Source of the DNA: Algoriphagus locisalis
Lineage (GTDB): Bacteria > Bacteroidota > Bacteroidia > Cytophagales > Cyclobacteriaceae
Assembly (NCBI RefSeq): GCF_900116615.1
Contig: NZ_FPBF01000004.1
Span: forward strand, 62,001 to 126,000
Length of the DNA: 64,000 nt
Direction: 5' to 3'
The position numbers and the translations under genes were made by a program. Positions 26,801 to 36,241 of this stretch are shown here, in pieces (the first letter of the stretch is position 1; the number at the start of each line of letters is the position of its first letter). The notes beneath the pieces were generated by a model. It saw nothing but the letters and a program-made list of their open reading frames with translations, made no database searches and was not told the DNA's origin.

Positions 26801-27844
26801 ATGCTAAGCGAAAAAAGAAAAAACGTCTATCTCGTCCTAGTCATTGCATTTTCGGTGATGGCTATCTCCCTGAGTTTCTATTTCTACCAGATTTTTTTCA
26901 GCCCAAATGTGCTGATAGAATCTGACCAGAACTACATGTTGAAAATCGGGAGCAACGATACCTTCAAAACAGTTTCAAATAAACTTTATGACAACAATGT
27001 GGTCAATGACTTGGTGAGTTTCGGCTTTCTAGCTAAAGTTATGGACTATCAGGAAAATGTGAAGCCGGGCCTTTACACCATCGAACCAAAAATGACTAAC
27101 CTGGAATTGGTCAGGTTGCTTCGGTCTGGCAAACAAACTCCCATCCGGGTCACCTTTAACAATGTAAGGACTAAGGAGGATTTGGCTGAAAAAATCACTG
27201 CCAACATGGAGATTTCCGAGGATCAATTTCTAGACTTGATCCAAGACTCCGTGTATATCCGAAAGTTTGATTTTGACGAAGAAACTATCATGTCCATGTT
27301 CATTCCAAATACCTACGAACTTTGGTGGAACACGAGTGCGGAGGCACTTTTTGATAGAATGCACCGGGAATATCAAAGTTTTTGGACGGATGAGCGAAAG
27401 CAAAAAGCAAGTTCACTTGGCCTAAGCCAAAAAGAGGTGAGTACGCTGGCAAGTATTGTACAGGCAGAAAGTCAAAAATCAGATGAGCGACCTAGAATTG
27501 CCGGAGTTTATCTAAACAGATTGAGATTAAACATGCCGCTTCAGGCTGATCCTACGCTGGTTTTCGCTTTAGGAGATTTTGAATTAAAACGCGTGCTGAA
27601 CGTACATAAGGAAACTGATAGTCCTTATAATACTTATATGTATGCCGGTCTTCCTCCTGGACCAATCAACCTGCCTGACATCAACTCCCTGAATGCCGTT
27701 CTGAATGCAGAAGACCATAAGTTCTTATACTTTTGTGCAAAAGAAGATTTTTCAGGCTATCATTCTTTCGCTACCACTTTGGCGCAACATAATGCAAATG
27801 CCAGAAGGTACCAGGCGGCACTGAATGCTGCCAAGATTTATTGA
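26801..27844 (+). CDS. mltG: Endolytic peptidoglycan transglycosylase MltG
   Basis: A 347-residue inner-membrane enzyme that cuts nascent glycan strands. The ATG at 26801 is used; an upstream in-frame TTG at 26726 would add an unlikely hydrophobic leader. A basic N terminus and one transmembrane helix (VYLVLVIAFSVMAISLSFYF) precede a LysM-like domain and the YceG catalytic domain, with the catalytic Glu in ASIVQAESQKSDERPRI (~222) and LQADPTLVFALG and YNTYMYAGLPPGPI downstream. The thioesterase and YihY genes follow with almost no gap. Confidence 0.92.
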   Translation: MLSEKRKNVYLVLVIAFSVMAISLSFYFYQIFFSPNVLIESDQNYMLKIGSNDTFKTVSNKLYDNNVVNDLVSFGFLAKVMDYQENVKPGLYTIEPKMTNLELVRLLRSGKQTPIRVTFNNVRTKEDLAEKITANMEISEDQFLDLIQDSVYIRKFDFDEETIMSMFIPNTYELWWNTSAEALFDRMHREYQSFWTDERKQKASSLGLSQKEVSTLASIVQAESQKSDERPRIAGVYLNRLRLNMPLQADPTLVFALGDFELKRVLNVHKETDSPYNTYMYAGLPPGPINLPDINSLNAVLNAEDHKFLYFCAKEDFSGYHSFATTLAQHNANARRYQAALNAAKIY

Positions 27845-27846
27845 GT

Positions 27847-28263
27847 ATGTACCAAGCAGAAACCCAGCTTCGAGTTCGCTACGCTGAGACTGACCAGATG
27901 AGTTATGTCTATTATGGCAATTACGCCATGTATTTTGAAGTGGCCAGAGTGGAAGCGATGCGGAGTATTGGGTTTTCGTACAAGGAAATGGAAGATGAAG
28001 GTGTGATGATGCCTGTATTAGAGAGTCATTTCCGATACCTCAAACCGGGTAAATACGATGAACTGCTTACGATCAAAACTACAATCCCATCGCTACCAGG
28101 CGTCCGTATTAGATTTGAATATCAGGTATTTAATTCGCAGGAGGAATTAATCACTGAAGGATGGACCATTCTAACATTCCTCAAAAAAGACAGCCATCGT
28201 CCGACTAGACCTCCACATAATTTGTTAGCTTTATTGAAAGCGTATTTTCAAGAAGTAGGTTAA
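27847..28263 (+). CDS. Acyl-CoA thioesterase, 4HBT (YbgC/FadM-like) family
   Basis: A 138-residue hot-dog fold thioesterase. The ATG at 27847 is preferred over the TTG at 27841, which overlaps the mltG stop. The catalytic region reads RYAETDQMSYVYYGNYAMYFE, with the Asp and the HN-type loop replaced by Tyr-Tyr-Gly-Asn, followed by RVEAMRSIG. It hydrolyses short or medium acyl-CoA in related proteins. It is 2 bp after mltG and 1 bp before the YihY gene, so it is operonic. Confidence 0.88.
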   Translation: MYQAETQLRVRYAETDQMSYVYYGNYAMYFEVARVEAMRSIGFSYKEMEDEGVMMPVLESHFRYLKPGKYDELLTIKTTIPSLPGVRIRFEYQVFNSQEELITEGWTILTFLKKDSHRPTRPPHNLLALLKAYFQEVG

Positions 28264-28264
28264 A

Positions 28265-29251
28265 GTGATCAAAACAAAAATCCTTAGGTTAGAAGTCAAG
28301 TTGCTTTGGCAAGCTCGCAAGCTTAAGAAAATCCATTTCGGAGATCCCGACAAAAACCTCTTTGATGTGGGTAGAATTTTTCTGGTTCAGATGCAGAAAG
28401 ATGACATCATCGAGCGTGCAGGTTCTATGGCATTCAGCTTTACTATAGCTCTGTTCCCTTTAATTCTTTTCCTACTCAATCTAATCCCCTACCTACAGGA
28501 TATTTTCCCCTACATCACTACTCAGAATATCTTGACATTTATCCAGGAAATCCTGCCCATAGAAGTCTATAACCAATCGGAAAACACCATTATGGATATT
28601 GTCTCCAAGCCGAGGCAAAGCATGCTTTCGTTGGGATTTTTCTTCGCCTTATTCGCCTCCACTCAAGGTGTCATGTCGATGATGAACTCCTTTAATTCGG
28701 TGTACCAGACAAAGGACAACCGGGGTTTTCTTCAAAGTCGTGGAATCGCAGTTAGTATTGTAATCGTACTTGCTTTTACTGTGATTACTGCTAGCATAGT
28801 CATGATTTTGGGTGGAGTATTGATTAGGAGACTTGATGAGCTACAGGTATTCAATTCGGGATTTATGATTTTCTTATTCTCAAGTTTGAAATTCCTGATT
28901 TTACTCTTGATGTTCTACATCACAACAGCCTTCATTTTCCGATTTGCCCCGGCTGTCCATGACAAGTGGAATTTCTTTTCCACAGGAGCCAAATTAGCCG
29001 GTCTCCTGATCACTTTTGGCTTTTATGGCTTTTCATTTTACCTGAATAATTTTGCCAGCTACAATAAGCTGTATGGCTCTATTGGGACATTGATTGCACT
29101 GATGCTTTGGTTGTTGATCACCTCAATCATCGTGATTGTATGTTTTGAGGTAAATGTGAGTTTGGACTTACTTGAAGAAACAAAAAAGAGGAAGAAAAGT
29201 AAAGAGACTGAAAACGCGGCAATAGAAGAGCAAAAAATAACTGCAGGATAA
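28265..29251 (+). CDS. YihY/virulence factor BrkB family membrane protein
   Basis: A 328-residue protein with about six transmembrane helices, starting from a GTG one base after the previous stop codon. Family landmarks are DIIERAGSMAFSFTIALFPLILFLL in the first helix and FNSVYQTKDNRGFLQSRGIA, and YNKLYGSIGTLIALMLWL before the last helix. The C terminus is a charged cytosolic tail. The role is unclear (once misnamed RNase BN). It is last in the mltG-thioesterase-YihY run. Confidence 0.88.
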   Translation: MIKTKILRLEVKLLWQARKLKKIHFGDPDKNLFDVGRIFLVQMQKDDIIERAGSMAFSFTIALFPLILFLLNLIPYLQDIFPYITTQNILTFIQEILPIEVYNQSENTIMDIVSKPRQSMLSLGFFFALFASTQGVMSMMNSFNSVYQTKDNRGFLQSRGIAVSIVIVLAFTVITASIVMILGGVLIRRLDELQVFNSGFMIFLFSSLKFLILLLMFYITTAFIFRFAPAVHDKWNFFSTGAKLAGLLITFGFYGFSFYLNNFASYNKLYGSIGTLIALMLWLLITSIIVIVCFEVNVSLDLLEETKKRKKSKETENAAIEEQKITAG

Positions 29252-29451
29252 AGCAAAGTCCCATTAGCGATTTTAAGATATCAAATTGACTTGTTCAAAT
29301 ACGGTCAAAGGAAACTCTCATTTTTTCAATTGAATGATAAAAAACTCATCTGTCTACTCTAACAATAAATTCAAGAAGTAGCTAAAAAGCATAATTTTAA
29401 AAATTAATCACAAAACAATCAGAAGGTTAGAAGAAAAAGGCAAACGGGGCT

Positions 29452-29481
29452 TTGCAAAAGTTATCTTTTAATATACCTTTG
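29452..29481 (+). promoter_or_regulatory. Promoter of tRNA-Ser
   Basis: TTG at 29452-29454, exactly 19 bp, then TACCTTTG at 29474-29481 match the Bacteroidota -33/-7 consensus (TTTG, TAnnTTTG) perfectly. The tRNA starts 37 bp after the -7 box. Confidence 0.8.
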
Positions 29482-29517
29482 CAGACCAAATCAGAGAAAT
29501 ATCTCTGAGGACGACCT

Positions 29518-29602
29518 AGAGGAATGGCAGAGCGGTCGAATGCGGCGGTCTTGAAAACCGTTGTACCGTGAGGTACCGGGGGTTCGAATCCCTCTTCCTC
29601 TG
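29518..29602 (+). tRNA. tRNA-Ser (anticodon TGA)
   Basis: The acceptor stem AGAGGAA pairs with TTCCTCT; the anticodon stem-loop is CGGTCTTGAAAACCG with anticodon TGA; the long variable arm TACCGTGAGGTA and the T-loop GGGTTCGAATCCC are clear. The 3' CCA is not encoded. It is the probable integration target of the downstream mobilisable element. A CTTGTTGA/TCAACAAG inverted repeat at 29611-29631 follows directly. Confidence 0.95.
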
Positions 29603-29741
29603 CTGAGCACCTTGTTGAACAAGTCAACAAGCTTCTTGAAAAAAGATTTGTGAAGTCACTTCAAGAAAGAATAAAAGTACAAAACACTGAAAATCAGTAG
29701 ATTAAAAATCAGTTTTTTACTTTATTCAACTCAACAGATTC

Positions 29742-29780
29742 AAAAAAAGCCTGTAAAGAAATTCTTTACAGGCTTTTTTT
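29742..29780 (+). terminator. Bidirectional intrinsic terminator
   Basis: GCCTGTAAAGAA and TTCTTTACAGGC form a perfect 12-bp inverted repeat flanked by A7 on the left and T7 on the right. It lies between tRNA-Ser and the integrase gene. The rest of 29603-29969 holds no gene. Confidence 0.8.
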
Positions 29781-29969
29781 ATGGTCAAAAACCCATAAAA
29801 TCTTCACAATTGCCTGTAATTCAAGTGCGTCATTCGTGTAGTCCTCTACCTGAAAAAAAAGACGCACTGGGAACATCATATTATTTTGATTATCAACATG
29901 TTCAATAAGTGAACATCTTGTGATTTTGAGCTTGTATTCCGAATTTTATTCAACCTAACTAATCAAATC

Positions 29970-31184
29970 ATGTTAGAAAAAAGCTTCGGATTGCTCTTCT
30001 TTTTGAAACAGTCCAAAAAATCCACAAAAAAAGAGAGGTATGTATACCTCAGAATCACCGTCGATGGGATTTCTAAAGAAATTTCTACCAAGAGATTTTG
30101 GAACCCTTCAAGATGGAATGCTTCAGCCGGAAGAGCCGAAGGAAACAAAGAGGATAGCAAAACATTAAATGCATTCCTGGATACACTTTCCTATAAAGCA
30201 CTTCAAGCCAAAAAGCAACTGATTGAATCAGATAGAGAAGTCACCTCAGAAGCTTTGAAGAATGTCCTTCTTGGAATCGGTGAGAAGAAAAAAATGATAC
30301 TGGAGATTTTCAAAGAGCACAATGAACAGGTGGAAGCGTTGCTGGGAAAAGAATTTGCTCCTGGCACTTTGCAGCGATACAGAACCTCATTGGATCATAC
30401 CCGCTCATTTATCCAATGGAAATATGGGTCAGTTGACATGGACATCCAACTTCTGGATTATGAATTTATTTCAGGATATTCTTTTTGGCTAAGGTCAGTA
30501 CAGAACTGCAGTCACAATACCACAGTGAAATACCTCTCCAATTTCAAAAAGATTGTACTGATCTGTATAAAAAACGGATGGTTGATCAGAAATCCATTTG
30601 TCCAGTTCAAGATGGTCAAAAAGGAAGTCAATCGGGACTTTCTATCATGGATTGAAATCCAAAAGATATCTGAAAAACAATTCGCAACGGAACGCCTAAA
30701 CCATGTCAGGGATATTTTTCTGTTCAGTTGCTATACTGGCCTTGCCTACATTGATGTGAAAAACCTTAGAAAAAATCAAATATCAACAGGTATTGACGGA
30801 GAACAATGGATCTATACTCAGAGGCAAAAAACAGATTCTACTACCCGTTTACCCTTATTGCCAAAAGCATTGCAGTTGATTGAAAAGTACAGAGACCATC
30901 CACAATGTCAGGATGGTACCCATTTGCTTCCTGTATTGAGCAACCAAAAGATGAATTCCTATCTGAAAGAGATTGCGGATGTATGTGAGATAAATAAACC
31001 ACTCACCTTTCATATAGCACGGCACACCTTTGCTACAACCATAACCTTGGCCAATGGAGTCCCTATTGAAACCGTATCAAAGATGCTTGGACATAAATCC
31101 CTTAAGCAGACGCAGCATTATGCCAAAATCCTGGATACGAAGATAAGTTTTGACATGAAGGCTCTCAGGGAAAAGCTACAATGA
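29970..31184 (+). CDS. Tyrosine-type site-specific integrase
   Basis: A 404-residue Bacteroidetes-type integrase: an N-terminal arm-binding domain with KSTKKERYVYLRITVDG, a SAM-like core-binding domain (~105-205) and a catalytic domain. The catalytic HxxR is in FHIARHTFATT, the second His in MLGHKSLKQTQHY, and the nucleophilic Tyr follows as HYAKIL. The usual first Arg is missing (CYTGLAYIDV instead of TGLRxxDL), a known peculiarity of Bacteroidetes integrases such as IntDOT. Its location beside tRNA-Ser indicates integration at that gene. Confidence 0.92.
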   Translation: MLEKSFGLLFFLKQSKKSTKKERYVYLRITVDGISKEISTKRFWNPSRWNASAGRAEGNKEDSKTLNAFLDTLSYKALQAKKQLIESDREVTSEALKNVLLGIGEKKKMILEIFKEHNEQVEALLGKEFAPGTLQRYRTSLDHTRSFIQWKYGSVDMDIQLLDYEFISGYSFWLRSVQNCSHNTTVKYLSNFKKIVLICIKNGWLIRNPFVQFKMVKKEVNRDFLSWIEIQKISEKQFATERLNHVRDIFLFSCYTGLAYIDVKNLRKNQISTGIDGEQWIYTQRQKTDSTTRLPLLPKALQLIEKYRDHPQCQDGTHLLPVLSNQKMNSYLKEIADVCEINKPLTFHIARHTFATTITLANGVPIETVSKMLGHKSLKQTQHYAKILDTKISFDMKALREKLQ

Positions 31185-31252
31185 ACCAAGACTGCCTCTT
31201 TTTTAATGAAGAGCCAGAAACTTAAAAATGAATCTTAAATTGAATAGTAACA

Positions 31253-32224
31253 ATGGAAAATAAAATCGAAATATACCAAGGTGAAAATGGACAGACTCAG
31301 ATTGAGGTAAGATTTGAGAATGAAACTATCTGGTTGACAAACAGCCAGCTAGTAGAGCTTTTTAAATCCAGTAAAGCAAACATCAGTGAACATATCAAAC
31401 ACATTTTCGAATCTGAGGAACTGGACAAAGACTCAACTGTTCGGGATTTCCGAACAGTTCAAATGGAAGGTAAAAGAGCTGTGGAAAGAGATAGAGTGCA
31501 TTATAACCTCGATGTAATAATCGCTGTCGGTTATCGGGTTAATTCCAAAAGAGGCACACAATTCCGTCAATGGGCTACCCAACGACTCAAAGATTTCCTT
31601 ATTCAAGGCTATGCTATTAATGAGACGAGGCTTTCTCAGAAACAACAAGAAGTCCAGACCCTTAAAGACGGAATCCGGATCTTAAGTCGGGCAATTGAAC
31701 AAAAAGCAATAGATCAAAACTTGGATTGGCTCAATCATTTTGCCAAAGGTCTTGAGTTGCTTGATGATTATGATCATGAGAACCTTGATAAAAAAGGGTT
31801 AACTAAAAGACAGGCAAATTATCCAGAGTTGGCTGATTATAAAGAAGTAATTCAGTCGATGAAATTAGATTTTGAATCCGGTGTATTTGGAAAAGAAAAA
31901 GATGGAAGCTTTGAAAGTGCAATTGCACAAATCAGTAAAGGTTTTGGTGACGAGGATTTCTACCCAACCCTTGAAGAAAAAGCCGCTACGCTTCTGTACC
32001 TGATAGTTAAAAATCACGGCTTCGTGGATGGCAACAAGCGGATAGCCGCCGCTTGCTTCCTTCTTTTTTTGCAGTCAAACGATCTATTGAATAATGCCGA
32101 AGGGAGTTCTATAATCAGCAACGATGCACTGGCAAGCCTCACCTTGTTCATTGCCTCCAGCAAACCGGAAGAAATGGATACAGTTAAGAAATTGGTGATC
32201 AGTGTGCTGAATAGGAATTATTAA
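31253..32224 (+). CDS. RhuM family protein with C-terminal Fic/Doc-like domain
   Basis: A 323-residue protein. Residues ~1-130 match the RhuM 'virulence protein' domain (TIWLTNSQLVELFKSSKANI and HYNLDVIIAVGYRVNSKRGT). A helical linker precedes residues ~195-323, a Fic/Doc-type domain with HGFVDGNKR at 255-263, which keeps the catalytic His and the phosphate-binding GNKR. Fic enzymes attach AMP or other groups to target hydroxyls; Doc phosphorylates EF-Tu. No separate antitoxin ORF is visible beside it. As cargo of a mobile element it may be a toxin or defence gene (inference). Confidence 0.82.
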   Translation: MENKIEIYQGENGQTQIEVRFENETIWLTNSQLVELFKSSKANISEHIKHIFESEELDKDSTVRDFRTVQMEGKRAVERDRVHYNLDVIIAVGYRVNSKRGTQFRQWATQRLKDFLIQGYAINETRLSQKQQEVQTLKDGIRILSRAIEQKAIDQNLDWLNHFAKGLELLDDYDHENLDKKGLTKRQANYPELADYKEVIQSMKLDFESGVFGKEKDGSFESAIAQISKGFGDEDFYPTLEEKAATLLYLIVKNHGFVDGNKRIAAACFLLFLQSNDLLNNAEGSSIISNDALASLTLFIASSKPEEMDTVKKLVISVLNRNY

Positions 32225-32242
32225 TTAAACAAATAATCATTT

Positions 32243-32274
32243 GAGGGATATCATTTTGTTATCCCTCTTTTTTT
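32243..32274 (+). terminator. Intrinsic terminator of the RhuM-Fic gene
   Basis: GAGGGATA and TATCCCTC form the stem around TCATTTTGT, followed by seven Ts. The hairpin overlaps the stop codon of the convergent coupling-protein gene. Confidence 0.75.
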
Positions 32275-34250
32275 ATCACCAAATGCTTCTTTCCCGGATC
32301 ATTCATCAGCCTATCCATTTCAGAAAGGATAATATCCCTAATATCCTGCTTGATCTGCAGGTAGTTTCTCTGCACTATATTGCTGTTTATCTTTCGAATT
32401 TCTGGAATAGGCTTATAGTTTTCCTCCTCTTTTTTAAGGGCATTATGGTCGTTGATAATCTCCGCATGATAAGCTTTCAGAGTCATTTTACAGTCTGGGT
32501 TATCTGCTACCATCCCGACAAATTCACCGGAAGAAAGCGAAGAAATAGTTGAAGGCGGCACAGCAGATTCCAACTGTTTTGATTTACTGATGGAGGTGTC
32601 GGCACTGTTGATCGAAAGACTCTGTCTGTCCTGCATGATCTTCCCTATTCGATCCGATAATTGCTTTGCAGAGTCTCCAGTCACCTGCCCCGAAACAATG
32701 TTACCAACGATACCCATAATCACATCGGCTAGCTCCCTTCCATAGTCTTTCCGTAGCTGGCTGAGATCCTGAACACCTAATGTAGTGGCAACTTTATTAC
32801 TCCGGGCGGTAGCAATCAAACTGTCCATACCATTTAAATAGATGGTCGGAAACTCATCGAATATCAGGCTGCTTTTTAGCTTTCCTTTCTGGTTCACCAG
32901 CTTCACGAGACGGTTTACATAAAGAGAAAGTACGGCTCCATAAATCTGTATTTTCTGGGGATTGTTCCCCATGCATACCAGCTTTGGTTCATCGGGATTA
33001 TTGATATCCAGTGTAAAATCATTGCCGGAAAGCACATAGTACAACTGTGCTGAGGAAAGTCTTGCCATGGATATTTTCGCTGAAGCAATCTGTCCTTCCA
33101 GTTGTTCCATCACATCATTTAGGTAAGCATTCACAAAGGGATTGATCAGCACATCAATATCCTTTTCAGTCCTCAAAACCGTAAACAATTCATCGTAATC
33201 AGCCTGCATCAACTCAATTACATGAGGCAATGTGCAGAATTCTCCACAGTTATATTTTCTCAAAAACCAGATGATGGCAGTCAGAAAATTGATCGGTGAT
33301 TCCACAAAAAAGTCTCCCTGTTTCTTTATCCATTCCCTATTCAAGCTCATCAAAATAGTCCTTGCCGATTCTGCTGCATCGGTAATATCCAGCATGGTTT
33401 CCGGGGCCAACGGGTTGCAACGGTGACTCCGGGTGAGGTCATCAAAATTGATCACATAGAACTCAGGCACGACTTTATACCTAGTCTTATTTTCTAACCA
33501 GGTATTATAAACGATAGCCGATAGATCATCAAATTTGAAGTCATACACAAACATAGAAAATCCTTTTTTGATGTGTTGGGTAATCACATGACGGATGACA
33601 AAATAGCTCTTTCCCGATCCCGGAGTTCCCAATACCATCAACCCTCGAAAGGGATTGATGATATTGATCCAGCTGTCCCTGAGCCTTCCTTTAAGGTTAT
33701 ATTTTGCTGGTAGATTCACCGAGAATTCATTTTCAATCAGCCGTTCTTCCTGAGGAAAAGTCTCATTTTCTGAATTGAATACATCGCTATTGAGGTTGGC
33801 ATGGATAATTCTTGAGAGCTTTGTTCCGCCTGAAAGGATAAGCAAAAAACCCAAGGTAGTTACCGTCATATAGGCAATTGAAATCCATTCTGAACTAGCT
33901 TGAAACTGTAGTATAAAATAGCTCGCGAAGTAAATCCCGAACCCTATTCCGCCATATAAAAAAGCATGCTTAACACTCATTTTCTCACTTTTTCTACCCT
34001 TTATTCCCAATAGGGAAATCCCCAACATCGCCAATGCGATAAACTTCGAAGTATGGAAATCCCGAAACAGACCCGTCCCAAAAATGTTCCTCAGTACACC
34101 ATCAGTCAGTTCCGATACCAACCCCCAATCGTTGAAGGTAGTATAGCAGAAGAAATAAAAATGCAGCCCCAAAACCCCGATCCCAATCAGTCTGGTCATA
34201 TCCAAAATCCTGCGTAATCCCTGTTCATTTTCGCCTGTCTGCATTCCCAT
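32259..34250 (-). CDS. mobC: Type IV coupling protein, TraG/MobC-like
   Basis: A 663-residue VirD4-type ATPase that delivers the relaxase-DNA complex to a conjugation pore. About four N-terminal membrane segments (~20-150) are followed by Walker A GTPGSGKSYF and a Walker-B-like LKSSLIFDEFPTIYL. SNKVATTLGVQDLSQLRKDYG and the C-terminal lysine-rich tail match Bacteroides MobC-type proteins. It follows mobB by 18 bp on the same strand and converges with the RhuM gene. Confidence 0.88.
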   Translation of the reverse strand: MGMQTGENEQGLRRILDMTRLIGIGVLGLHFYFFCYTTFNDWGLVSELTDGVLRNIFGTGLFRDFHTSKFIALAMLGISLLGIKGRKSEKMSVKHAFLYGGIGFGIYFASYFILQFQASSEWISIAYMTVTTLGFLLILSGGTKLSRIIHANLNSDVFNSENETFPQEERLIENEFSVNLPAKYNLKGRLRDSWINIINPFRGLMVLGTPGSGKSYFVIRHVITQHIKKGFSMFVYDFKFDDLSAIVYNTWLENKTRYKVVPEFYVINFDDLTRSHRCNPLAPETMLDITDAAESARTILMSLNREWIKKQGDFFVESPINFLTAIIWFLRKYNCGEFCTLPHVIELMQADYDELFTVLRTEKDIDVLINPFVNAYLNDVMEQLEGQIASAKISMARLSSAQLYYVLSGNDFTLDINNPDEPKLVCMGNNPQKIQIYGAVLSLYVNRLVKLVNQKGKLKSSLIFDEFPTIYLNGMDSLIATARSNKVATTLGVQDLSQLRKDYGRELADVIMGIVGNIVSGQVTGDSAKQLSDRIGKIMQDRQSLSINSADTSISKSKQLESAVPPSTISSLSSGEFVGMVADNPDCKMTLKAYHAEIINDHNALKKEEENYKPIPEIRKINSNIVQRNYLQIKQDIRDIILSEMDRLMNDPGKKHLVIKKEG

Positions 34251-34268
34251 CTTCCCGTGATTTAATTA

Positions 34269-35552
34269 TTACTTTGATACTTTCTTTTTCTTCTTCCGCT
34301 TCTTTTTCCGCCACTCAAAGGGCAGGTAGCTATAGGTTGGTTCAGGCGATACCACTGTTTCCAACAGACCCCTCGAATCGTTTAATGCTTGTTGTATTGG
34401 TCCTATCTCAACTATCGTTATTTCTGGCAGACCTTCTTGATTTTTCCCCATTTGACTGCCTGTCTTTGTCAGTGATTCTGGTCTAACACTCTCTTCTGAT
34501 TGAATACCTATCCTATCCATCAACCCTTTTGCACTATAGTTTTTACCCAGTGCACTTCCGTTGAATACACATTTTGTCCGGTGATCAACAAAAGTGATCC
34601 CATACAATCTCCCCTCTTGGTTCTCCCTTTTTATGGTGGATATACCCTGCTTTTCGAGACTTCTTATCACCTCATCAAGACTCTTTCCAGACAACTTCAT
34701 CAGCGTTAAATCAATGGCTGAGCGGGTGGATTTAAGTTGCTTTTTACGCTCCAATTCATTAAATACAAACTGGGATTCTATGGACTTCAGCGTCGCTTTA
34801 AAATAAAAACTACTTGCTTTGATCGGCACCCCAACCTTGTTCCCCTGATCATCCAACACCCGGTAAACCAATCCCTTGTTTTTGAAAATCCGTGACTCTT
34901 CTCTTCCACTATCGGCAACTATCCGGTATTGGTTCAATACTGCATTCAGCTCAGGGAGAGAAGTGAATTTGTAGTTTTTGAGCACATGCTGCAGCACATT
35001 TCCTATTGCCCGTTTGGTTTCAGATTTACCATAGTCCAGTCTGGAAATGGCAACTGGTTTGGGGGTAAAAAGTCCTTGTTTTTGGGATTCGGCAGGTACC
35101 AAACCAAACTCTATCTCGATGGCTTTTCGGGTCGGTTCAGACTTGAGTTTACCAATATTATGCAAAGGAATCCGCTTGCCGTCAAGCTCAATATTTGTCG
35201 TCACAATATGTAGATGGGGATGGCCTGCATCGGTATGTTTATAGACCAAGTAAGGCTGGTTTTCAAAGCCGATCCCGAGCATGTATTTATTGGCAATTTT
35301 TTGTAATTTCTCTTTTTCAAAGTCCTCTCCGGGAGCAAAATTCAATGAGATATGGACTGCATTTACCGACGTTCTGGAGTTTAGACTTGCCAATTTGAGC
35401 AAGTATTTCAACCGCAAATCAGCAGTCTTTTCCGCATTTATTATAGGGTAATTCTGGGCCAACAGCAATTCAGCCACGCCCTGTCCTACCTTATTTTCAT
35501 TGTAGTGAAAAGGTCTTCTAAGGGATGTGCTGGTCTTTATGATCGCAACCAT
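34269..35552 (-). CDS. mobB: MobB-type relaxase
   Basis: A 427-residue relaxase/mobilisation nuclease. The metal-binding triad lies in HTDAGHPHLHIVTTN, and the candidate catalytic tyrosines are in the N-terminal half (PFHYNENKVG). The C-terminal part is basic and ends KKRKKKKK. It would nick at oriT and carry the strand. It overlaps mobA by 16 bp, so translation is coupled. Confidence 0.88.
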   Translation of the reverse strand: MVAIIKTSTSLRRPFHYNENKVGQGVAELLLAQNYPIINAEKTADLRLKYLLKLASLNSRTSVNAVHISLNFAPGEDFEKEKLQKIANKYMLGIGFENQPYLVYKHTDAGHPHLHIVTTNIELDGKRIPLHNIGKLKSEPTRKAIEIEFGLVPAESQKQGLFTPKPVAISRLDYGKSETKRAIGNVLQHVLKNYKFTSLPELNAVLNQYRIVADSGREESRIFKNKGLVYRVLDDQGNKVGVPIKASSFYFKATLKSIESQFVFNELERKKQLKSTRSAIDLTLMKLSGKSLDEVIRSLEKQGISTIKRENQEGRLYGITFVDHRTKCVFNGSALGKNYSAKGLMDRIGIQSEESVRPESLTKTGSQMGKNQEGLPEITIVEIGPIQQALNDSRGLLETVVSPEPTYSYLPFEWRKKKRKKKKKVSK

Positions 35553-35920
35553 TTCTCTGCCGTCTGATCAATAAAACGATTCACCGATTCCAGTGAAATC
35601 TCAATCTCCTGCTGCAATTTTTTCCCTTGAGAAAGGTGAATACCTACTTCATTTCCAGCTGATGAATTTATCTTTTTTGCCAACTGATTGTAGTTGGTGG
35701 CTATTCCATGCAAGTCTCTTCTCAAAGCTGTCAACTGAGCCAAAAGCTCCTGCATTCCGGTATCCTTATACCTGCCGATTACAGGCTTTTTCAGCAGTAA
35801 TTTCCTTGCATAATCACTCAGACTATCCTGAACTGTTTGCCCAAATGCATTTTGGATTAGTTCATATTCCTTAGAAGTCAGCCTGACATGAAGCCATTTG
35901 TTTCTCTTGTTTTCTTCCAT
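35537..35920 (-). CDS. mobA: MobA-type mobilisation accessory protein
   Basis: A 127-residue DNA-binding protein with an N-terminal ribbon-helix-helix pattern (KWLHVRLTSKEYELIQNAF) and a C-terminal helical region including LTALRRDLHGIATNYNQLAKKIN, the Bacteroidetes MobA/MobC (BfmA-like) signature. It helps the relaxase recognise oriT. It is first in the mobA-mobB-mobC operon; the candidate oriT lies directly upstream. Confidence 0.85.
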   Translation of the reverse strand: MEENKRNKWLHVRLTSKEYELIQNAFGQTVQDSLSDYARKLLLKKPVIGRYKDTGMQELLAQLTALRRDLHGIATNYNQLAKKINSSAGNEVGIHLSQGKKLQQEIEISLESVNRFIDQTAEKWLRS

Positions 35921-35961
35921 CTTCGCAGTTCATTTTCATAGTTCAAAAGCATTACAAATCC

Positions 35962-36014
35962 AAACCCCACGACTTCGGAGTAAGGGGTTTCAAGATCCGG
36001 TTGTGATACAACCG
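35962..36014. other. Candidate oriT: two palindromes upstream of mobA
   Basis: AAACCCC at 35962-35968 is inverted as GGGGTTT at 35984-35990, and CGGTTGT at 35998-36004 as ACAACCG at 36008-36014 with a 3-bp spacer. Palindromes directly upstream of the mob operon are where relaxase sites are expected. The rest of the 321-bp gap (35921-36241) has no ORF and probably carries divergent promoters. No nick site is assigned. Confidence 0.55.
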
Positions 36015-36241
36015 TACATCTTGCCGATTTCGGAAGACACAGGAAATCCCGTTAGCTTTTAGAATGATTCTGATACATTGAGGGAATCATCTTTGGCATT
36101 ACAATTCTTCCCATCGGGTGATACAAGTATATAAAGTGATGGAATCATTTACCTATCCTAATCAATTTCTAAATAGGCCCATTCCAATCGTTCAAAGTAG
36201 ATTTAGCCTTGAAATATTTCTAATCTAAAACCATTGAAGCT

